Positions 30,483-35,025 of a stretch of DNA of 35,025 nt are shown here, in pieces. Positions within the stretch are counted from its first letter, which is position 1. Every line of letters starts with the position of its first letter. The notes under the pieces are model-generated. The model ran no database searches. It was not told the origin of the DNA and saw only the letters and a program-made list of their open reading frames with translations. The translations under genes were made by a program, and so were the position numbers. The stretch is taken from NCBI GenBank assembly GCA_002773095.1, contig PFCG01000030.1, positions 1 to 35,025 of the forward strand, given 5' to 3'. This DNA comes from Candidatus Moranbacteria bacterium CG10_big_fil_rev_8_21_14_0_10_35_21. GTDB taxonomy: Bacteria > Patescibacteriota > Minisyncoccia > Moranbacterales > UBA2206.

Positions 30483-31478
30483 ATGGCAAAATTAGCTATC
30501 AATGGTTTCGGACGAATTGGTCGAGCAGCCTTTAAAATTGCTTTAGAAAAAAATAATCTAGAAGTAGTGGCTATCAATGATTTGACTGATGCTAAAACTC
30601 TAGCTCATTTAATTCAATACGATACGGTCTATGGAAAATATCCCAAAAAAGTTTCTGCGGGAGAAAAAAGTATAAATATCGATGGCAAAGAATATCCTAT
30701 CTTCGCTGAACCGGATCCAACCAAGCTTCCTTGGAAAGAATTAAATATCGATGTGGTTTTGGAATGCACAGGTCGGTTTATTAAAGACGGAAAGGCGCGC
30801 GCTCATATTGAAGCGGGGGCCAAAAAAGTAATTATTTCTGCTCCAGCTAAAGGAGGGGATGTTTCCACTTTTCTATTAGGAGTAAACGAAGACAAATATT
30901 CAAATCAGGATGTTGTTTCTAATGCTTCCTGCACCACCAACTGTATTGCTCCAGTAGCGCAAATTATCCATTCAAATTTTGGAGTGGAAAAGGCCATGAT
31001 GACAACTATTCATTCTTATACTGCTGACCAAAATATTCAAGATGGACCGCACAAAGATCTTCGCCGAGCAAGAGCGGCCGCTCAAAACATTGTTCCGACA
31101 ACTACTGGTGCAGCTATTGCAACAGCAGAAGTAATTCCAGAACTACAAGGTCTCTTTGATGGACTAGCAGTTAGAGTACCCACCATTAATGGATCACTTT
31201 CGGATTTCACTTTTCTTTTAAAAAAGGATACTACAGTGGAGGAAATCAATAATGTTTTAACTAAAACTTCCCAAGAGGATAGATATAAAAATATTTTAGA
31301 AGTGACCAATGATCCGATTGTTTCTTCGGATATTATTGGTAATCCAAAATCAAGTATCGTGGATCTTTCTCTGACTAAAGTTGTAGGAGGAAATTTAATT
31401 AAGATTGTCGTTTGGTATGATAATGAGTGGGGATATTCCAATCGGTTGGTTGAAATGGTGGAACATATAATAAAATAG
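30483..31478 (+). CDS. gap: Glyceraldehyde-3-phosphate dehydrogenase
   Basis: A 331-residue phosphorylating GAPDH. The ATG giving MAKLAINGFGRIGR is used; a longer frame reaches back into the palindromic repeat and is not conserved. NAD-binding GFGRIGR is at 8-14 and the catalytic Cys is C150 in SNASCTTNCIAP, with the expected His in TTIHSYTADQ. The C-terminus NEWGYSNRLVEMVEHI is standard. It converts glyceraldehyde 3-phosphate to 1,3-bisphosphoglycerate and yields NADH, which could be the source of electrons for the hydrogenase upstream (inference). It is followed by the amidohydrolase gene after six bases. Confidence 0.97.
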   Translation: MAKLAINGFGRIGRAAFKIALEKNNLEVVAINDLTDAKTLAHLIQYDTVYGKYPKKVSAGEKSINIDGKEYPIFAEPDPTKLPWKELNIDVVLECTGRFIKDGKARAHIEAGAKKVIISAPAKGGDVSTFLLGVNEDKYSNQDVVSNASCTTNCIAPVAQIIHSNFGVEKAMMTTIHSYTADQNIQDGPHKDLRRARAAAQNIVPTTTGAAIATAEVIPELQGLFDGLAVRVPTINGSLSDFTFLLKKDTTVEEINNVLTKTSQEDRYKNILEVTNDPIVSSDIIGNPKSSIVDLSLTKVVGGNLIKIVVWYDNEWGYSNRLVEMVEHIIK

Positions 31479-31484
31479 ATTATT

Positions 31485-33056
31485 ATGTTTGATATTTTAA
31501 TAAAAAATGGAATGCTGGTAGATGGGACTGGCAAGGCTATGTATCAAGCCAACATCGGGATTAAAGAAGATAGAATTGTTGAGATTGGAGAATTACATAA
31601 TGAAAAAGGAGAAATAGAAATTGATGCCGAAGGTAAAATTGTTTGCCCTGGTTTTATTGATGTGAATAACCATAGTGATACCTATTGGCAAATATTCCAA
31701 AATCCTAATTTAGAAAGTTTACTTTATCAGGGTATTACCACTATAATTGGTGGAAATTGTGGGTCTTCTTTGGCTCCCCTGGCTGATTCTAAAACACTTC
31801 AATCCATTCAAAAATGGTCTAATCTCAATCAGATAAATTTTAATTGGCTTTCCTTGAAAGAATTTTTTGATTTTTTGGAAACCAAAAAAATTTCTGTTAA
31901 TTTTGGGACGCTGACTGGACATGGCACACTGAGAAGAGGAATATTGAAAGATCAGATGAGAGGGCTTGAACAAAAAGAATTGGATTTTGTGAAAAAAATG
32001 CTTACCCAATCTTTTAAGGAAGGTGCTCTGGGAATGTCAACGGGACTAGTTTATACGCATGCACGTAGTGCTACTGTTGATGAACTTTCGGAGTTAGCTA
32101 ATATTATAAAAAAATTTGACGGAGTTTATGTTACTCACGTGAGAGATGAACGAAAAGATTTTTTGGAAGCGATTGAAGAATCAATTAAGGTTGCTGAAAA
32201 AACTGGAGTGAAGCTTCACATAGCTCATTTAAAAGTAATGGGAGAAAATAATTGGGATTTAATGGACGACGCTTTTTATCTTCTGGATAAGGCTCATGAA
32301 AAAGGTATGGAGATAAGTTTTGATGTATTCCCATATACTAACACTGGAACTGTTCTTTACACTCTTTTGCCAAATTGGGTTTCGGCTGGAGGGAAAAAAG
32401 TGATGTTGCAAAGACTCAAAGATCAGATTATTAGAAAAAAGGTTATAAGGGAAATGCAAGAATCGGGTTTTAATTATTCAAAAATAGAGATTGCCATATC
32501 TTTATTAAATAAAACTTTAGGTAATAAAAGTATTGCAGAAATAGCTAAATCTCAAGAGAAGTCATTGGAAGAAGCTGTTTTGGATATTTTATTAGCTTCC
32601 GAAGGAAGGGTGATAACTTCTATGGAAGTATTGAGCGAAGAAAATGTGGAAAAAGCTATTATGCATCCTTTGTCGATAATTTCAACTAATGGAGCGGGAT
32701 ATAATATTGCTCATTCAAAAACCGGAGAGTTGGTTCATCCTAGAAGTTTTGGAACATTTCCTAAGGTGTTAGCAAAATATGTAAAAGAAAAAAAGATAAT
32801 TAGCTGGGAAGAAGCAATCCGAAAAATGACTTTGGCTCCAGCAAAAAAGTTTGGAATAGAAAAAAGAGGGAAATTAGAGTTAAAATATTTTGCGGATATT
32901 GCTATTATTGACCAAAATAAGATAGAGGATTTAGCTACTGCAGATAATCCATATCAATATAGTCAAGGCGTAGAAACCCTTATTATTAATGGTCAATTAG
33001 TTTTAGATAAAGGCAAATGTACCGGATTAAAAAACGGGAAAGTATTGAGGCGATAA
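31485..33056 (+). CDS. D-aminoacylase-like amidohydrolase
   Basis: A 523-residue metal-dependent hydrolase of the N-acyl-D-amino-acid deacylase branch. Features: MFDILIKNGMLVDGTGKAMY, the PGFIDV strand, IIGGNCGSS (the Cys ligand typical of D-aminoacylases), GHGTLRRGI, TGLVYTHARSATVDEL, VTHVRDE, LHIAHLKVMG, and the C-terminal beta-sandwich FADIAIIDQNKIED. The first His of the usual D-x-H-x-H motif is Asn here (DVNNHSD, N61), while H63 and D65 remain, so one metal site may be altered. Position before murD suggests a role around D-amino acids or peptidoglycan turnover, but that is inference. Confidence 0.85.
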   Translation: MFDILIKNGMLVDGTGKAMYQANIGIKEDRIVEIGELHNEKGEIEIDAEGKIVCPGFIDVNNHSDTYWQIFQNPNLESLLYQGITTIIGGNCGSSLAPLADSKTLQSIQKWSNLNQINFNWLSLKEFFDFLETKKISVNFGTLTGHGTLRRGILKDQMRGLEQKELDFVKKMLTQSFKEGALGMSTGLVYTHARSATVDELSELANIIKKFDGVYVTHVRDERKDFLEAIEESIKVAEKTGVKLHIAHLKVMGENNWDLMDDAFYLLDKAHEKGMEISFDVFPYTNTGTVLYTLLPNWVSAGGKKVMLQRLKDQIIRKKVIREMQESGFNYSKIEIAISLLNKTLGNKSIAEIAKSQEKSLEEAVLDILLASEGRVITSMEVLSEENVEKAIMHPLSIISTNGAGYNIAHSKTGELVHPRSFGTFPKVLAKYVKEKKIISWEEAIRKMTLAPAKKFGIEKRGKLELKYFADIAIIDQNKIEDLATADNPYQYSQGVETLIINGQLVLDKGKCTGLKNGKVLRR

Positions 33057-33057
33057 T

Positions 33058-34458
33058 ATGAAAACAGAAGATTTACGGGGTAAAAAAGTTTTAGTAATGG
33101 GCCTAGGTCTACATGGGGGCGGAATCGGAACCGTCCGATTTTTGTGTTCGGCTGGAGCCCATGTTATAGTCACTGATTTGAAAACAAAAGAACAGTTGGC
33201 TAATTCTTTAGACAAAATTAAAGATTTAAAAGGTATCGAGTATGTCTTTGGGCAACATCGTCCCGAAGATTTTTTAAGGGCTGATCTGATTATAAAAACT
33301 CCACCAATACCGTGGAATAATAAATATATAAAAGCAGCTTTGGAAAAGAAAATACCAGTAGAAATAGATGCTGGGCTCTTCTTTAAATTGAATAGAAATC
33401 CAGTAGTGGGTATTACTGGCACCAAGGGCAAAACAACCACGTCCAGTTTTATTTATGAAATTATAAAAAATTCTGGAAAAAATACTATCAAAGTTGGTGT
33501 CGGACAAATTTCTGTATTGGACAAACTTCTAAACTTAAAAAAAGACAGCTTGGTTATTTTCGAACTTTCTAGCTGGAGATTGAGTGCTTTAGGCAAGGCC
33601 AAAATTAGTCCTCAAGTAGCGGTGCTTACTAATATTTATCCTGATCATCTGAACTATTATAAAACAATGGAAGATTATATCCAGGATAAGAAGTTTATTT
33701 TTCTTAATCAAAAACCTAAAGATTTTTGTATTCTTAATTGGGATAATGAAATCCTAAGAAAAATGGAACCGGAAATAAAATCCCAGATTATTAAATTTTC
33801 TCGAAATAAAATTTCTAATGGAAAGTCGGTTTATATTAATGAGGGAGCTATTTATTTAAACAACGGAATAGACGAAAAGAAAATAATTGATTTGTCTGAA
33901 GTTGGAATAAAAGGCGAACATAATCTAGAAAATATTTTAGCGGGAATAGGAGTTGCCTATGCGCTAGGAATAGATGCGAATTATATTAAAAAAACTATAG
34001 CAACCTTCAAGGGCATTGCTCATCGTTTGGAATTTGTCAGAGAGGTTAATGGGATTAAATATTATAACGATACATCGGCTACTACTCCTGAGAGTGCTAT
34101 CTTTGGCATCGAGGCATTTATTAATCCGGTGGTTTTAATCTGTGGAGGGTCAGATAAAAATCTTAATATGTCCCCATTGGTAGAAAAAATAGCCGAAAAA
34201 GTCAAGGGCGTTGTTTTCTTGAAAGGAAAAGCGACTGAAAAAATCATCATTGAGTTAGAGAGGAAATTTATTAATTCAGATCTAGAAAAAAAATTTATTA
34301 TAGCCGACTCTATGGAAAAAGCCGTCGAATTTGCTAATCAGTCGGCAGAAACAGGTGATGTGGTGCTTCTTTCTCCTGGAGCAGCTAGTTTTGGAATTTT
34401 TGCCAATGAATTCGAAAGAGGTGATAAATTTAAAGAGGCTGTAAAAAAACTTAAATAA
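33058..34458 (+). CDS. murD: UDP-N-acetylmuramoylalanine--D-glutamate ligase
   Basis: A 466-residue Mur ligase that adds D-glutamate to UDP-MurNAc-L-Ala in peptidoglycan synthesis. The N-terminal Rossmann-like domain begins VLVMGLGLHGGGIGTVRFL. The ATP P-loop is GITGTKGKTT (118-127). The central domain has ELSSWRLSAL and LTNIYPDHLNYY, and the C-terminal domain has GIAHRLEFVREVNGIKYYND, then TSATTPES, as well as ICGGSDKN. All are typical of MurD. It starts one base after the amidohydrolase stop. The usual neighbours (mraY, ftsW, murG) are not found here. Confidence 0.93.
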   Translation: MKTEDLRGKKVLVMGLGLHGGGIGTVRFLCSAGAHVIVTDLKTKEQLANSLDKIKDLKGIEYVFGQHRPEDFLRADLIIKTPPIPWNNKYIKAALEKKIPVEIDAGLFFKLNRNPVVGITGTKGKTTTSSFIYEIIKNSGKNTIKVGVGQISVLDKLLNLKKDSLVIFELSSWRLSALGKAKISPQVAVLTNIYPDHLNYYKTMEDYIQDKKFIFLNQKPKDFCILNWDNEILRKMEPEIKSQIIKFSRNKISNGKSVYINEGAIYLNNGIDEKKIIDLSEVGIKGEHNLENILAGIGVAYALGIDANYIKKTIATFKGIAHRLEFVREVNGIKYYNDTSATTPESAIFGIEAFINPVVLICGGSDKNLNMSPLVEKIAEKVKGVVFLKGKATEKIIIELERKFINSDLEKKFIIADSMEKAVEFANQSAETGDVVLLSPGAASFGIFANEFERGDKFKEAVKKLK

Positions 34459-34460
34459 TC

Positions 34461-34489
34461 TGGACAAAATTAAATTCTCTTGCTAGAAT
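34461..34489 (+). promoter_or_regulatory. Promoter for the tRNA genes
   Basis: TGGACA (34461-34466), a 17-base spacer and TAGAAT (34484-34489), starting just after the murD stop and 82 bases before tRNA-Ala. Confidence 0.55.
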
Positions 34490-34570
34490 AATCATCAGTT
34501 TTGGTTCAGTAAGTTTGTTTGTTTTAGGGATGTTATTTTTTATCCTTAGTAAATAAATAAAGTTATTAAT

Positions 34571-34643
34571 GGGCCGGTAGCTCACCTGGTAGAGCGCCTC
34601 GTTTGCACCGAGGAGGTAGCGGGTTCAAGTCCTGTCCGGTCCA
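34571..34643 (+). tRNA. tRNA-Ala (anticodon TGC)
   Basis: A complete cloverleaf. The acceptor GGGCCGG pairs with CCGGTCC (one G-T), the D-arm is GCTC/GAGC, the anticodon stem CCTCG/CGAGG has loop TTTGCAC (anticodon TGC), and the T-arm is GCGGG-TTCAAGT-CCTGT with two G-T pairs. The discriminator base is A. CCA is not encoded (CTT follows). Confidence 0.95.
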
Positions 34644-34660
34644 CTTGGTTAAAAATAAAA

Positions 34661-34758
34661 GGACTTGAAGGGCGCGAGTAAATCCGAGCAAGTGAAGATT
34701 TATTGTGTGTAGCGCCCAGGCTCCGAGTCGGAGTGAGGAGAAGTCCTGTCCGGTCCAC
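34661..34758. repeat. Nested palindromic element carrying a copy of the tRNA-Ala 3' end
   Basis: GGACTT(34661-34666) can pair with AAGTCC(34741-34746). Inside are GGGCGC/GCGCCC (34670, 34712), TAAATC/GATTTA (34679, 34697) and CTCCGA/TCGGAG (34721, 34728). An exact 18-base direct repeat of the tRNA-Ala 3' end (34627-34644) lies at 34741-34758. Confidence 0.75.
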
Positions 34759-34770
34759 CGATTATTTTAA

Positions 34771-34857
34771 GGGCATGTAGCTCAGTTTCGGCCATAGGCC
34801 GACCAGCCTATGGCTGGGGTTTAGAGCGCGCCCGCCGTGGCGGGTAATGACGAGGTT
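34771..34857 (+). pseudogene. Broken tRNA-Ile copy interrupted by hairpins
   Basis: It matches the intact tRNA-Ile downstream in the acceptor and D-arm start (GGGCATGTAGCTCAGTT), then in TTAGAGCGCG and TAATGACGAGGT. In the D-loop about 30 bases are inserted that form two hairpins, TCGGCC/GGCCGA and CCAGCC/GGCTGG. The TCACTGA that carries the anticodon is replaced by the hairpin CCCGCC-GT-GGCGGG. The T-arm and 3' acceptor strand are missing. It cannot be a functional tRNA as read. Confidence 0.8.
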
Positions 34858-34879
34858 TAGTTAATTTAATTTTATTTAA

Positions 34880-34956
34880 GGGCATGTAGCTCAGTTGGTT
34901 AGAGCGCGTCACTGATAATGACGAGGTCCCCGGTTCGAATCCAGGCATGCCCACCA
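34880..34956 (+). tRNA. tRNA-Ile (anticodon GAT)
   Basis: A complete cloverleaf. The acceptor GGGCATG/CATGCCC is perfect, the D-arm is GCTC/GAGC, the anticodon stem CGTCA/TGACG has loop CTGATAA (anticodon GAT), and the T-arm is CCCGG-TTCGAAT-CCAGG with one C-A mismatch. The discriminator is A and CCA is encoded at 34954-34956. Confidence 0.95.
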
Positions 34957-35025
34957 AAATCAAACTTTCAGATTTTTTCCCTACTAATTCGGCGGTCAAG
35001 TTTTGTTTCTATCTCTACAAGCTCA

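Noticed and set aside
34459-34553. Hydrophobic reading frame (SLFVLGMLFFILSK) after murD, considered as an ftsW remnant
   Set aside because: There is no start codon, it is about 30 codons long and it overlaps the tRNA promoter; no FtsW motif can be confirmed.
34808-34999. Minus-strand open frame of 63 codons with MPGFEPGTSSLSVTRSNQ
   Set aside because: It is the antisense of tRNA-Ile and the broken copy; this peptide string is a well-known spurious annotation over tRNA genes.
1-35025. CRISPR arrays and transposase genes
   Set aside because: No regularly spaced direct repeats and no transposase or integrase-like frames were seen; the repeats present are palindromic and dispersed.

Overview
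The window is AT-rich, densely packed bacterial DNA that looks like a genome of the Candidate Phyla Radiation (Patescibacteria, perhaps a Parcubacteria-type lineage). The evidence is compact genes with short spacers, a contiguous str/S10/spc ribosomal block with no gene for L30 (rpmD) between rpsE and rplO, a zinc-binding short S14, extended tails on S19 and L22, and mostly weak Shine-Dalgarno sites. TGA is used as a stop, so the code is standard (table 11). The assignment is an inference from content.

Layout. 1-1654: the tail of an unidentified reading frame, a cupin, rpmB (L28, minus strand) and an M50 membrane protease. 1683-1843: a promoter and a candidate structured RNA. 1939-18881: rpsL, rpsG, fusA, a small unknown, tuf, then rpsJ to rplO, secY, adk and map. 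18889-19233: a minus-strand small membrane protein gene with its own promoter, Shine-Dalgarno and terminator. 19227-23993: ruvX, a family 2 glycosyltransferase, galT, a frameshifted type IV pilin, tpiA and fba. 24036-30317: a hydrogenase locus. 30483-34458: gap, a D-aminoacylase-like amidohydrolase and murD. 34571-34956: tRNA-Ala, a palindromic element, a broken tRNA-Ile copy and an intact tRNA-Ile.

The outstanding feature is the hydrogenase locus. It encodes the small and large subunits of a cytoplasmic group 3-like [NiFe] hydrogenase, but the maturation genes beside it are those of [FeFe] hydrogenase: a HypC domain fused to the N-terminus of a HydE-like radical SAM protein, followed by a bona fide HydG (tyrosine lyase that makes CO and cyanide). 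A truncated HypA without its zinc finger ends the locus, and the large subunit stops exactly at its last active-site motif, so it needs no C-terminal protease. No hypB, hypD, hypE, hypF, hydF or hydA is present in the window. The arrangement suggests a hybrid route in which HydG/HydE chemistry supplies the Fe(CN)(CO) unit to a [NiFe] enzyme through the HypC domain. A secreted metzincin-like protease gene sits between the two structural genes.

The second theme is a set of nested palindromic elements scattered through the window. They abut or contain the start codons of rpsL, hypA, gap, hydG and the hydrogenase large subunit, overlap the stop of a glycosyltransferase, sit in frame inside tpiA, and interrupt a tRNA-Ile copy. 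Glycolytic genes (tpiA, fba, gap) flank the hydrogenase locus, which fits a fermentative cell that disposes of or recycles reductant as H2; this metabolic link is inferred from gene order only.
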